DNA of 64,000 nt from Aliidongia dinghuensis (lineage in GTDB: Bacteria; Pseudomonadota; Alphaproteobacteria; ATCC43930; CGMCC-115725). A model generated the notes under the pieces. That model had not been told where the DNA came from, did not search any database, and was given only the letters and a program-made list of their open reading frames with translations. Shown in pieces: positions 51,288-60,174 of this stretch (positions are counted from its first letter, which is position 1; the number at the start of each line of letters is the position of its first letter). The stretch spans positions 124,001-188,000 of the forward strand of contig NZ_BMJQ01000002.1 in the NCBI RefSeq assembly GCF_014643535.1, given 5' to 3'. Made by a program: the position numbers and the translations under genes.

Positions 51288-52103
51288 CTATTTGACTGCG
51301 CCGAAGGTCAGGCCGCGCACCAGCTGGCGCTGGCTCAACCAGCCGAACACCAGGATCGGCGCCACCGCGATCGTGGACGCGGCCGACAGCTTGGCGAAGA
51401 ACAGCCCCTCGGGGCTCGAGAACGAGGCGATGAAGGTGGTGAGCGGTGCTGCTGCCGACGAGGTCAGGTTGAGGCTCCAGAACGCCTCGTTCCAGCACAG
51501 GATGAGCGAGAGCAGCGCCGTGGACGCGACGCCGGGCAGGGTCAGCGGCAGCAGCAGGTACCAGACCTCGCCCCAGGCCTTGGCCCCGTCCATGCGGCCG
51601 GCCTCCAGGATCTCGTTCGGCATTTCCTTGAAGAAGGTGAAGAGCATCCAGACCACGATCGGCAGGTTCATGAGCGCATAGATCATGATGAGCCCGATGC
51701 GCGTGTCCAGGAGCCCGATGGTGCGGAACAGAAGATAGATCGGCACCAGCACGCCGACCGGCGGCAGCATCTTGGTCGACAGCATCCACAAGAGCGTGCC
51801 GCGCGTCCGCTTCGAGGGGTGGAACGCCATGGCATAGGCGGCCGGGATGGCGAAGGCAAGGGCGAGCGCCGTGCCGCCGACCGAGACCGCGACGCTGTTG
51901 AACGCGAAGCTCAGGTAGTCGGCGCGCGACTGCACCTCGGCATAGCTCTCGAGCGTGGGCGCGAAGAAGAGTTGCGGGATGATCGCCGTCCCCTCGGTCT
52001 TGAAGCTGGTCAGCACCATCCAGAAGATCGGGAAGAACATCAGGACGGCGACGCCCCAGCCGAGGAGCGTGGTCAGGACCCAAGTGGTCGTGCTCGTGCG
52101 CAT
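51288..52103 (-). CDS. Polyol ABC transporter permease (SmoG/MtlG type)
   Basis: 271 residues, six helices. The cytoplasmic EAA-like coupling motif is [20 protein letters not shown]. It begins in the same stretch where the SmoF-like gene ends; the GGAGGT ribosome site is within the last codons of the upstream gene, so translation is probably coupled. Confidence 0.9.
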   Translation of the reverse strand: MRTSTTTWVLTTLLGWGVAVLMFFPIFWMVLTSFKTEGTAIIPQLFFAPTLESYAEVQSRADYLSFAFNSVAVSVGGTALALAFAIPAAYAMAFHPSKRTRGTLLWMLSTKMLPPVGVLVPIYLLFRTIGLLDTRIGLIMIYALMNLPIVVWMLFTFFKEMPNEILEAGRMDGAKAWGEVWYLLLPLTLPGVASTALLSLILCWNEAFWSLNLTSSAAAPLTTFIASFSSPEGLFFAKLSAASTIAVAPILVFGWLSQRQLVRGLTFGAVK

Positions 52104-52107
52104 GGGC

Positions 52108-53016
52108 TCAGACCTCCAGCCGGCGGGCGATCGTCCGCACCAGGAAGAAGGCCACGATATTGGCGAGCAGGATCGCGACCACGCCGCCGGCGGACGCCCC
52201 GCCGACGTCGAACTGGATCAGGGCCCGCGCATAGATCAGGAAGGCGAGGTTGGTCGTGGCGTTGCCGGGTCCGCCCGAGGTCGTGACGAAGATCTCGGCG
52301 AATACGGTCAGGAGGAAGATCGTCTCGATCATCACGACGACGCTGATCGCGCGGCCGAGGTGCGGCAGCGTGATGTAGAAGAACTGTGCCACCGGCCCGG
52401 CGCCGTCCATGCGCGCCGCCTCGCGCTGCTCATGGTCGAGCGACTGCACGGCGGTGAGCAGGATCAGGAGCGCGAAGGGCAGCCACTCCCAGGACAGGAT
52501 GACGATGACGGACGCCATCGGATATTCGGCGAACCAGTCGATCGGCTCCAGACCCATGGCGCGCGCGAGGAAGCCCAGCACGCCATAGATCGGGTGCATC
52601 ATCAGGTTCTTCCAGACGAGGGCGCTCACCGTCGGCATGACGAAGAACGGGGCGATGACCAGGAGCCGCGCCACATTGCGGCCGGGGAACGGCTGGTCAT
52701 AGAGCACGGCCAGCAGCGTCCCGAACACGGTCGTGATGATCAGTACCGACGCCAGCAGGATCAGCGTGTTGGCGAGCGAGACCCAGAAATCCGGGTCGGT
52801 CACGAGGTAACGGTAATTGTCGAGGCCGGCGAAGCCTTCACCCGTCGGGTTCAGGAGATTGTAGTACTGCAGCGAGAACCACAACGTCATGACCAGCGGC
52901 ACGATCATCCACAGGAGGAGGACCGCGACCGAGGGGGCGACGAGCATGAGCGTGCCCGGCTTGCGCGCGGTGCGCGCGGGCTTGTGGAATTCGGAGGAGG
53001 CGGCGGAGACGGAAAT
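52108..53016 (-). CDS. Polyol ABC transporter permease (SmoF type), probable ATT start
   Basis: The certain part runs from ATG 52947 (279 residues) but that start would begin directly in the first membrane helix (LVAPSVAVLLLWMIVP). Extending in frame gives a basic leader HKPARTARKPGTL, as other SmoF proteins have, back to an ATT at 53016 preceded by GGGAGG with 9 bases between. No in-frame ATG, GTG or TTG exists upstream before non-coding sequence. The coupling motif is EAARMDGAGPVAQFFYITLP. I favour the ATT start, at moderate confidence. Confidence 0.85.
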   Translation of the reverse strand: MSVSAASSEFHKPARTARKPGTLMLVAPSVAVLLLWMIVPLVMTLWFSLQYYNLLNPTGEGFAGLDNYRYLVTDPDFWVSLANTLILLASVLIITTVFGTLLAVLYDQPFPGRNVARLLVIAPFFVMPTVSALVWKNLMMHPIYGVLGFLARAMGLEPIDWFAEYPMASVIVILSWEWLPFALLILLTAVQSLDHEQREAARMDGAGPVAQFFYITLPHLGRAISVVVMIETIFLLTVFAEIFVTTSGGPGNATTNLAFLIYARALIQFDVGGASAGGVVAILLANIVAFFLVRTIARRLEV

Positions 53017-53080
53017 GGCGAGGGCCCTCCCGAAAGGGCCGCCCGGATCCGTTGGCTGGACCCAGGCGGCCGTCGGTTGC

Positions 53081-54412
53081 CTATTTCTGGTAGCCGGCCT
53101 GCTTGACTGCGCGGTCGGTTGCCGATTGCGCGGCCTTCAAGGCCGCATCGACGGTCATCTGGCCGGTGAGCGTGGCGGCGATCGTCTGGCCCACTTGCGT
53201 GCCGATGCCCTGGAATTCCGGGATCGCCACGAACTGGGCGCCGAGATAGGGCCGCGGCTCCTTGGTGCTGCCGGTCGGGTTCGCGGTATTGATCGCGTCC
53301 AGCACGAAGCCCGCGAACGGCGCCACCTGCTTGTAGTCGGGCGAATCATAGGTCGATTGCCGCGTGCCGGGCGGCACCGCGACCCAGCCGTTCTGGCTCG
53401 CCACCAGCTTCAGATAGTCCTTCGACGTCGCCCAGGCGACGAAGCTCTCGGCCGCCGCCTTCTGCTTGGACGAGACCGGGATGCCCAGGTTCCAGCTCCA
53501 CAGCCACGTCGGCCCGCCGGCATAGTCGCCGACCGGCATGGGCGCGAAGCCCACCTTGTCTGAGACCTGCGACTGCTTCTTGTCGTAGAGCAGGCCGGCC
53601 GCGACGGTTGCATCGATCCACATGCCGCAATGGCCGCCGGCGAACAGCGCCAGGTTCTCGTTGAAGCCGTTCGAGGTCGCACCCGGCGGCCCGTCCTGCT
53701 TCAGGATGTCGTCGTAATAGGTGACGGCCTTCTTCCATTCCGGCGTGTCGAGTTTGGCGTGCCAGCCCATGTCGAACCATTGGCCGCCGAACGTGTCGAC
53801 CAGCGAGGTGACATAGGCCATGTTCTCGCCCCAGCCGGGCTTGCCGCGCAGGCACATGCCGTAGATCTGGTGGCTCTTGTCGGTGATCTTATCGGCGAAT
53901 TCCCGGATCTGCGTATAGGTCGGATGGTCCGGCATCTTGATGCCGGCCTTCTCGAACAGATCGGTCCGGTAATAGGTCATGGCACTCTCGGCATAGAACG
54001 GCAGGCCGTAGAGCTTCCCCTCGTAGGTCAGTGCGTCGCGCACCGGCTTCAGCAGGTCGTTCGTGTCGTAGGACGCCGGCAGGTCGGTGAAGGGGGCGAG
54101 CCAGCCCTGCTTCGCCCAGATCGGCACCTCGTAGTTGCCGATCGTTACGATATCGAACTGACCGGCCTTGGTCGCGATGTCCGTGGTCACGCGCTGGCGC
54201 AGCACGTTCTCCTCGAGCACGACCCAGCGCAGATGGATGTCGGGATGCTGCTTCTCGAACTCGCTCGAGAGCTTCTGCATGACGACCATGTCGCCATTGT
54301 TGACGGTGGCCACGGTCAGCGTGGCGTCGGCGCGGGCCGCACCCGCCGGGGCGAGCCCGGTCAAGAGCGCAAGACTCGCGATGGTAAAGGCGCTGGTGCG
54401 GTTGCTGGCCAT
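53081..54412 (-). CDS. Periplasmic polyol-binding protein (SmoE type)
   Basis: 443 residues with a Sec signal peptide (FTIASLALLTGLAPAGAARA-D). The mature part is a CUT1 binding protein: ATVNNGDMVVMQKLSSEFEK, FDIVTIGNYEVPIWAKQGWL, LPFYAESAMTYYRTDLFEKA, NENLALFAGGHCGMWID, close in kind to Rhodobacter SmoE for sorbitol/mannitol. GGAGGAG precedes the ATG. First gene of the transport operon; promoter-like module A lies just upstream. Confidence 0.92.
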   Translation of the reverse strand: MASNRTSAFTIASLALLTGLAPAGAARADATLTVATVNNGDMVVMQKLSSEFEKQHPDIHLRWVVLEENVLRQRVTTDIATKAGQFDIVTIGNYEVPIWAKQGWLAPFTDLPASYDTNDLLKPVRDALTYEGKLYGLPFYAESAMTYYRTDLFEKAGIKMPDHPTYTQIREFADKITDKSHQIYGMCLRGKPGWGENMAYVTSLVDTFGGQWFDMGWHAKLDTPEWKKAVTYYDDILKQDGPPGATSNGFNENLALFAGGHCGMWIDATVAAGLLYDKKQSQVSDKVGFAPMPVGDYAGGPTWLWSWNLGIPVSSKQKAAAESFVAWATSKDYLKLVASQNGWVAVPPGTRQSTYDSPDYKQVAPFAGFVLDAINTANPTGSTKEPRPYLGAQFVAIPEFQGIGTQVGQTIAATLTGQMTVDAALKAAQSATDRAVKQAGYQK

Positions 54413-54434
54413 GCCGGCTCCTCCCTATCGGTCC

Positions 54435-54483
54435 GCGCTCTTTCGGCGAACTTGAGCATTCGCTCGGCGCGTGAGCAATTACT
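54435..54483 (-). promoter_or_regulatory. Promoter/operator module A of the polyol operon
   Basis: A 49-bp stretch 22 bases upstream of the SmoE start. It contains direct repeats tgagcatt (54453) and tgagcaatt (54472) 19 bases apart, almost two helical turns, on the same DNA face. It is nearly identical to module B at 55081-55128 (45 of 49 aligned positions). A site for the nearby SorC-type regulator is the natural guess. Confidence 0.6.
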
Positions 54484-54484
54484 C

Positions 54485-54850
54485 TCAGCTTAAGGCCGCG
54501 CCGTCAAGGCTGCAGTCCGGGGTTGCGGCGCCGATCGCGGTACGCCCGAGAAAGCTACCGTAGATCATGAGCGCATGGTCGAGCGGATCGATCGGCGGAA
54601 AGCCGATGAGCGGCCGGCCAGTCTCGAAAGCTCGGCCCTCGATCGCGAGGCAACGGTCGACTGGGCGGCCCCGCTCGATCGCGCGGGCGATGGCGGCGAA
54701 CTGGCGCTGATGGTCGGGCGACAGGAAATGGTCCGGCACCAGCAGGTGGCAGACCGCGCGATAGACCCGATTGTCCTCCAGGATGGCGGCGATCAGCTCG
54801 CGTTCCGCGTCCAGGATTCCGTAGCGCCTCTCATGATCCAGACTGACCAT
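54485..54850 (-). CDS. Free-standing DnaB N-terminal-like domain protein
   Basis: 121 residues, ATG 54850 with AGGGA upstream. Residues 13-60 (AERELIAAILEDNRVYRAVC, LLVPDHFLSPDHQRQFAAIA, RAIERGRPVD) match the N-terminal helical domain of replicative helicase DnaB, which binds DnaG and mediates hexamer packing. No RecA-like helicase domain or Walker motif is present. It may be a decoy, a partner of helicase loading, or a remnant. It lies between the SorC regulator and the polyol operon, and its 3' end abuts promoter module A. Confidence 0.6.
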   Translation of the reverse strand: MVSLDHERRYGILDAERELIAAILEDNRVYRAVCHLLVPDHFLSPDHQRQFAAIARAIERGRPVDRCLAIEGRAFETGRPLIGFPPIDPLDHALMIYGSFLGRTAIGAATPDCSLDGAALS

Positions 54851-54909
54851 GACTCTTCCCTGCAGCTTGTTTTTCGCCGATCCCGTGACGGACGAGCCGA
54901 CGCCATCGC

Positions 54910-55056
54910 TCAGAAGAGAGCGCTGGGCGGCACGGGAGCGACAGGCTTATGGAAGATGCGGAGGGTCGGCGGCCGTCGGCAGCCGGGCTGTCGGCAAATG
55001 GGCTTGGGGTGCTGTTGCACCCGCGCAGTCGACGCGTGGTTGTGGCGCCACGCCAT
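54910..55056 (-). CDS. Small ORF behind promoter module B
   Basis: 48 codons starting at ATG 55056, preceded by GGGGAGGG with 8 bases between, and 24 bases from module B, the same geometry as SmoE behind module A. The product (starts MAWRHNHAST, Arg/Pro-rich) resembles nothing I know. The good ribosome site argues for translation; the sequence itself does not. It would be a leader ORF of the DnaB-N cassette. Confidence 0.3.
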   Translation of the reverse strand: MAWRHNHASTARVQQHPKPICRQPGCRRPPTLRIFHKPVAPVPPSALF

Positions 55057-55080
55057 ATCGAGAGCCCTCCCCGACGCTAT

Positions 55081-55128
55081 GCGCTTTTCGGCGAATTTGA
55101 GCATTCGCTCGGCACATGAGCAATTACT
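55081..55128 (-). promoter_or_regulatory. Promoter/operator module B, copy of module A
   Basis: 48 bp matching 54435-54483 with one gap and three substitutions, in the same orientation and 646 bases away. The tgagcattcgctcggc core and tgagcaattact are shared. It lies between the SorC-type regulator stop (55175) and the small ORF at 55056. Likely arisen by duplication and bound by the same factor. Confidence 0.6.
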
Positions 55129-55174
55129 TCCACCTTGCCGCTTGGGCGTCAAGAGCGATCGGCAGGTGGCGCGA

Positions 55175-56188
55175 TCAATCCTGCAGGATCGCGGCCGCGG
55201 TCGGTTCGTCGGTGATGAGGCCGGACAGCCAGCCGCCGCGGAGGGCTGCACGCAGGGCTTCGACCTTGAGCGGCCCGGCGGCAACGCCGATCCGTGTCGG
55301 CGCGGGCGGATCGTCCAGCGGGATCGCCATGACCCGAGCGTTGGTGCCGTGGGCGACGATCCGTCCGTCGCGGTCGAGCGCCCGGCCGCAGATCTCGCCC
55401 ACGGCGCCGAGGGCGATGAGCTCGTCCATTTCCGCGTCGCTGACGAAACCGTCCTGATGCAGCGGCGCGCCGCGCGCGACATTGCCGACGCCGACGAACT
55501 GGGTATGGGCATTGCGCACGAGGTCGTGCAGCAGTCGATAGACGCGCTGGGAGCGCATCTGCGCCGCCTCTTCGATGCTGTCGGCGACGACCGGCATCGG
55601 CATCGGATGATATTCGGCGCCGGTCAGGTCCGAGAGCCGCTGCACCACTTCATAGGGGCTGGCGCGGCCGAGCCGGGTGATGTTGCCGACCAGCGAGACG
55701 ATGCGGTGCTGCGGGCAGGGCGAAGGAAACACCTGGGTGACGGCACTCCGGAGCGTGCGGCCTGAGCCGATCGCCAGGATCACCGGATCTGTCTCGGCCA
55801 GCACCGCCTCGATCTGCTCGGCGGCGCTGACCGCGACATCGGGCGTGTCCTGGCCCGAAAAGGGCACCACGTCTGAGAAGCTCAAGCTATAGCGTGTGCG
55901 CAGCTGCTCCGACAGCTCGGCGCATTCCGTGGCGCGCCGCTCGATGCGGAACTGAACGAGGCCGGCCGTGCGCGCCATGGCGATCAAGCGCTGCGCCATC
56001 TGGCGCGAGACGTTGAGCCGCTGGGCGATCTCGTCCTGGGTCTTGTCGCCGACATAATAGAGCCAGGCGGCACGGGTCGCCTGGTCGAGCCGCCGCTTCA
56101 TCCGATCGAGTTCGATTGCCGGGACCGGCGCCAGGCCGGCGGTGGACGGCTTCGTCGCCTGAATGCGCGTTGTCTTCTTGCCTGCCAC
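55175..56188 (-). CDS. SorC/DeoR-like sugar-binding transcriptional regulator
   Basis: 337 residues from GTG 56188. The N-terminal HTH (DKTQDEIAQRLNVSRQMAQR) is followed by a SorC sugar-binding domain with VILAIGSGRTLRSAV, VSLVGNITRLGRASPYE, FVGVGNVARGAPLHQDG and AVGEICGRALDRDG. SorC-type proteins sense phosphorylated or free sugars and activate polyol operons (SmoC, SorC). It is upstream of the whole polyol operon on the same strand. Confidence 0.9.
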   Translation of the reverse strand: MAGKKTTRIQATKPSTAGLAPVPAIELDRMKRRLDQATRAAWLYYVGDKTQDEIAQRLNVSRQMAQRLIAMARTAGLVQFRIERRATECAELSEQLRTRYSLSFSDVVPFSGQDTPDVAVSAAEQIEAVLAETDPVILAIGSGRTLRSAVTQVFPSPCPQHRIVSLVGNITRLGRASPYEVVQRLSDLTGAEYHPMPMPVVADSIEEAAQMRSQRVYRLLHDLVRNAHTQFVGVGNVARGAPLHQDGFVSDAEMDELIALGAVGEICGRALDRDGRIVAHGTNARVMAIPLDDPPAPTRIGVAAGPLKVEALRAALRGGWLSGLITDEPTAAAILQD

Positions 56189-56292
56189 GGTCGCTCATCG
56201 CTGGAAATTGGCGTCGACCGATCGATCGGCCGCCCAAGACCTTGTGTACGGCAATGCGGAAACGTCAACTCATCTTGGGAGGAGGATCTGGC

Positions 56293-58926
56293 TCAGATCG
56301 TGAGCGCCGTATTGAGCGCCGCGTCCTCGTTCCAGGTCGAGCCGACGCGGCCGATATCGTGCGCCGCCTCGTGCGGTAGCGCCTGCTCGAGTGCTGCGCG
56401 CAGCTTGTGCACCACGAAGAACTCGCTCGGTCGGCGGATGATGCCCTTGGCGGCGAGCCGCGCTTCGGAATAGTGCAGCAGCTGGGCCGCCTCCGCCGCC
56501 TTGCCGCGCTCGAGGCCGAAGAGCGCCAGCCGCTCGATCAGCCAGGGGTAGATCATGCGCAGTCCCTGGGCGCGTGCGGCCGTCAGCGCGCGCCGGGCGA
56601 GCGCCTCGGCGTCGCCGATGCGGCCCTGCGCCAGCCGATAGGTCGAAAGATTGGCAAGCGCGCGGATCGTGCCGTCGTAACGGTCCCGCGGGTCGTCGAT
56701 CCGCCCGAGCGCGTGCTCGGCCGTGGCGATCGCGCGGTCGACGTCGCCGGCGGCGAATTCCACCTCGGCGATGCTGACCTCGATATCGAGCAGGGTGCGC
56801 GGGCTCGGGATGATGCGCGCGATCTTCGCACCTTGCTGCAAGGCCGCGCGGCCGGCGGCGAAGTCCCGGGCGAGGTAGTCGAGCTCGCCGCTCGCGCGGA
56901 ACCAGGCGGCGAGCGAGCGCGATGGCGGATGGTCGCGGAGCGCCGGCCAGGCTTCGGCGAGATGCCGGCGTGCGGCCGCCATGTCGCCGGTGCCGGTCGC
57001 GGCGAAGGCGGCGCGGACCAGGGTGCGCGCATGATCGAACGTATTGCCGGCGGCCTCGAACAGGGTTGCGGCACGCAACGTCTCGGTGAGCAGTTCGGGG
57101 TCGTTGAGGCTGACCGTGAAGCTCCAGCCGAGCCAGAGCTGGGCCTCCACCTCCGGCGGGGTTGCGGGCGTGATGCTTTCGATCGCGCGGGCGAACCAGC
57201 GATGGCGCTCGGCCGGCAGCGAGAGCGCGCTCCACAGCGCGAAGCAGCAGCCGACGAGGGCGGCGCCCAGCGCATGGTCGCCGCCCGGCTCGAAGCACCA
57301 GGTCAGCGCGGTCCTAAGCGCGTTGGCATCCTGGGCGTAATGGGCGACCCAGGTCTCGTCGCCGGTGATCTGCCAGCTGCGGTTCGCCTCCGGCCCGAGC
57401 GACAGCAGCCAGGCCGAGAGCTCGGCGAGCCGCGGCGGCTCGTCCAGCAAGGCCGCCTGCTCCGCCGCATAGCGCCGCGTGGTTTCGAGAAAGCGGTAGC
57501 GCGCGCGCGGCGGCTGCGACTCGACCACGACCAGGGACTTGTCGACGAGGGCGGTCAGGAGCGGCAGGACCCGCTCGATCGCGAGCATGTCGTCCGCTAC
57601 CACCGCCAGCGCCGCGTCGAGCGTCCAGGTGCCGGCAAAGACGGCGAGGCGGCGGAACAGCAGCTGCTCCGGCGGCGCCAGCAACTCATAGCTCCAGTCG
57701 ATCGCGGCCTTCAGCGTCTGCTGGCGCGGGAGCGCCGTCCGCCGGCCGCCGGTCAGCAGCCGGAAACGGTCGTCGAGCCGTTCGGCGACCTCCTTGGGCG
57801 ACATCAGGCCGAGCAACGGAGCGGCCAGCTCCAGCGCCAGCGGAATGCCGTCGAGACGCCGGCAGATCTCGACGAGTGGCGGCGCGTCGGCATCCGCCGG
57901 CTCGAACCGGCCGAGCGTGAAGCGGGCGCGCTCGGCCAAGAGGGCGACGGCCGGATAGGCCAGCGCCTCCTCCACCGACAGCCCGGCCACCGACAGCCCG
58001 GCCACCGACAGCCTGGCCGCCGGCAGGCCGGCCGCCGCGTCCGGCTGGGTGAAGGGCGGCAGGGCCAGCGGCGGCAGCCCGTGCAGGCGCTCGCCCTCGC
58101 AGCGCAGGGGCTCGCGGCTGGTCGCGAGAATGGTGACGGAGGGGCAGGATTTGAGAATCAGTTCGGCGGCCGTCGCGACCGGCTGCAGCAGATGCTCGCA
58201 ATTGTCGAGCAGGACGAGGGCGGCCCGATCGACCAAGAAGCGGGCGATGCTGTCGTAGCTTTCCTCGCCGGCCAGCTGCATCTGCAGCGCCGCGGCGATC
58301 ACGGCGGGGACGAGTTGCGGATCGGTGACGGCGGCGAGCCCGACCAGCCAGACGCCGTCGGGCTCTTCCGGAACCATCCGCCGCGCGACCTCGAGCGCCA
58401 CCTGGGTCTTGCCGATGCCGCCGGGGCCGGTGAGCGTCACCAGCCGGCTCTCCCGCAACAGCGCGCGCACGGTCTGCACTTCCGCCTCGCGGCCGATCAG
58501 CTGGGTCAAGGGCGCCGGCAGATTGTGCGTGCTCGAGCTCACCGGCAGCGCCGTGCGGACCGGGGTGCCGTTGATGGGGATACCCGATCGGTCGTGGATG
58601 TCGTCCGGGGCGACAATGACCGGTGCTACGAAGCGATAGCCGCGGCCGGAGACGGTGGCGATGTAGCGGGTCGCGTCTGGTCCGAGCGCCTTGCGCAGGG
58701 TCGAGAGATGGACCGCGAGATTGTGGTCGGGCACCGATTGGTCGGGCCAGAGCAGCTGTTTCAGGCCGGCCTTGCCCAGATAGTTGGCCCGGTTCTCGAC
58801 GAGATGGACCAGCAGGTCGAAGGCGCGGCCGCCGATCGCGACCGGCTGCTCATGGCGCAGCAGCAGGCGCTGGTTCGGCAGCAGCCGGAAAGGACCGAAC
58901 GCGTAGCAGAGATCCGCAGAGATCAT
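56293..58926 (-). CDS. OmpR-type wHTH / NB-ARC ATPase / TPR regulator
   Basis: 877 residues from ATG 58926; an earlier ATG at 59022 is possible. Order: OmpR/PhoB winged HTH (residues 1-100; GRAFDLLVHLVENRANYLGK, HNLAVHLSTLRKALG, TVSGRGYRFV), then NB-ARC ATPase with P-loop GPGGIGKTQVALEVARR and Walker B VLLDNCEHLL, then a helical TPR-like half. A 15-bp tandem repeat encodes LSVAG repeats after the ATPase. Such proteins are signal-gated activators. HilA-type T3SS activators also join an OmpR wHTH to TPRs, and this gene follows sctU on the same strand. Confidence 0.85.
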   Translation of the reverse strand: MISADLCYAFGPFRLLPNQRLLLRHEQPVAIGGRAFDLLVHLVENRANYLGKAGLKQLLWPDQSVPDHNLAVHLSTLRKALGPDATRYIATVSGRGYRFVAPVIVAPDDIHDRSGIPINGTPVRTALPVSSSTHNLPAPLTQLIGREAEVQTVRALLRESRLVTLTGPGGIGKTQVALEVARRMVPEEPDGVWLVGLAAVTDPQLVPAVIAAALQMQLAGEESYDSIARFLVDRAALVLLDNCEHLLQPVATAAELILKSCPSVTILATSREPLRCEGERLHGLPPLALPPFTQPDAAAGLPAARLSVAGLSVAGLSVEEALAYPAVALLAERARFTLGRFEPADADAPPLVEICRRLDGIPLALELAAPLLGLMSPKEVAERLDDRFRLLTGGRRTALPRQQTLKAAIDWSYELLAPPEQLLFRRLAVFAGTWTLDAALAVVADDMLAIERVLPLLTALVDKSLVVVESQPPRARYRFLETTRRYAAEQAALLDEPPRLAELSAWLLSLGPEANRSWQITGDETWVAHYAQDANALRTALTWCFEPGGDHALGAALVGCCFALWSALSLPAERHRWFARAIESITPATPPEVEAQLWLGWSFTVSLNDPELLTETLRAATLFEAAGNTFDHARTLVRAAFAATGTGDMAAARRHLAEAWPALRDHPPSRSLAAWFRASGELDYLARDFAAGRAALQQGAKIARIIPSPRTLLDIEVSIAEVEFAAGDVDRAIATAEHALGRIDDPRDRYDGTIRALANLSTYRLAQGRIGDAEALARRALTAARAQGLRMIYPWLIERLALFGLERGKAAEAAQLLHYSEARLAAKGIIRRPSEFFVVHKLRAALEQALPHEAAHDIGRVGSTWNEDAALNTALTI
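57973..58017 (-). repeat. 15-bp tandem repeat, three copies
   Basis: caccgacagcccggc is repeated at 57973, 57988 and 58003 (third copy has one change). It is a multiple of three and encodes tandem LSVAG pentapeptides in the NB-ARC regulator. Copy number could vary between strains without breaking the frame. Confidence 0.85.
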
Positions 58927-59124
58927 GTCGGGCCCGTGGCTTCCAGTCGCAACACCCGACGGCCGACAACGAACGGCCCGCCGGCCAATGGGACCGACGC
59001 TGGGGTTGTCATGAATGTTCATGAACGGCGGCGCAATGCCGTCGCGAAAGGGGCGAAATACACCGGCAGCAGACGATGTTATCGAAGACGACACCGAATC
59101 GCCACAATTGCAGATTGGAACCTG

Positions 59125-60174
59125 TCAAGCGAGACCATGGCGGACCAGCAAGGCCGCAACCTCGTTGAACAGCGATTTCGGAATGAAGCTGCCGAGCGGC
59201 GTGCGGCCGGCGACGCGGCGGGCGAGATCCGGATCTTCCAGGATCATGATCCCGGCGTCTCGCGCCCGCGCGAGCTCGGTTGCAAGCGCGGCACCGGCAG
59301 CGCGGGCGATCAGCACCGGGGCCGGCGTTTCGTTGGCAACGAAGCGGAGGCCGGCGGCAAGCTCGCCTGGCGCCAGCAGGACGACCGTCGACCGCGTGAT
59401 GTCGAGCCGCGCGCCCGCGAGACTCTCCCGATGCCGCTCGCGCCGCGCCCGCCGGAACAGGGGATTGCCCTCCTCCTCCTTGCGCTCGTGCTTGAGCTCG
59501 CTGCGCGTCATCCGCATCTGGCGCAGGAACAGCCAGCGCTGCAGCGCGATGTCCGGGAAGCCGGCGACCAGGAACAGCAGCACGCCGCCGATCAGGAGCG
59601 GCAGGAAGGCCGCGGCCGCGGCCGCGCCGAGGCACAGGACGCCGCAGGCCGGCGCCGCCATCAGCGGGCCCAGCCCATAGAGGATGGCGGCGCCCAGCAC
59701 GACCAGCAGCAGGCTTGCCTTCACGATCGATTTCAGGAATTCGAACAGGCTCTTCAGCGAAAAGATGAGCTTCAGTCCGTTCATCGGATGAACCCGTTCG
59801 AGCTTCGGCTTGATCGATTCCGCGGAAAGCGGGATGCCGCTCTTGACGATCATGTTGGCGAGCATGACGGCCGCGACGATGACGGCGACGAGCGGCAGCG
59901 CGGTGGCGGTCGCGAGCGAGGCGAGCGCCGGGTTCACCATCGTCTCCGCCGCGGCGAACGGCACCGTCGTCGCGTCGGCGGTCACGTCGACCGCATGCTG
60001 CCAGGCGGCGAGCATGTGCGGCCAGCGCAGCACCAGGAACAGGGTCGCGGCGGCGACGGCGAGGCCGGTGACGAAGTCCTGGCTGCCGCTGACGCGGCCC
60101 TTGCGGCGCGCCTCGCGCAGCTTGCGCGGGCTGGCCGGCAGCGATTTCTCTTCGGTCGGCTGCTGGTCGCTCAC
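59125..60174 (-). CDS. sctU: Type III secretion export apparatus switch protein SctU, NPTH motif lost
   Basis: 349 residues from GTG 60174, overlapping the sctT stop. N-terminal SPRKLREARRKGRVSGSQD, four membrane helices, then the linker SELKHERKEEEGNP and a cytoplasmic domain. Canonical FlhB/YscU proteins cleave themselves at NPTH to switch substrates. Here the aligned segment is VVLLAPGELAAGLRF (264-278): Ala268 replaces the essential Asn and Glu271 the His. The rest of the domain, to PLGSFIPKSLFNEVAALL, looks intact, so it is not simply decayed. Confidence 0.9.
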   Translation of the reverse strand: MSDQQPTEEKSLPASPRKLREARRKGRVSGSQDFVTGLAVAAATLFLVLRWPHMLAAWQHAVDVTADATTVPFAAAETMVNPALASLATATALPLVAVIVAAVMLANMIVKSGIPLSAESIKPKLERVHPMNGLKLIFSLKSLFEFLKSIVKASLLLVVLGAAILYGLGPLMAAPACGVLCLGAAAAAAFLPLLIGGVLLFLVAGFPDIALQRWLFLRQMRMTRSELKHERKEEEGNPLFRRARRERHRESLAGARLDITRSTVVLLAPGELAAGLRFVANETPAPVLIARAAGAALATELARARDAGIMILEDPDLARRVAGRTPLGSFIPKSLFNEVAALLVRHGLA

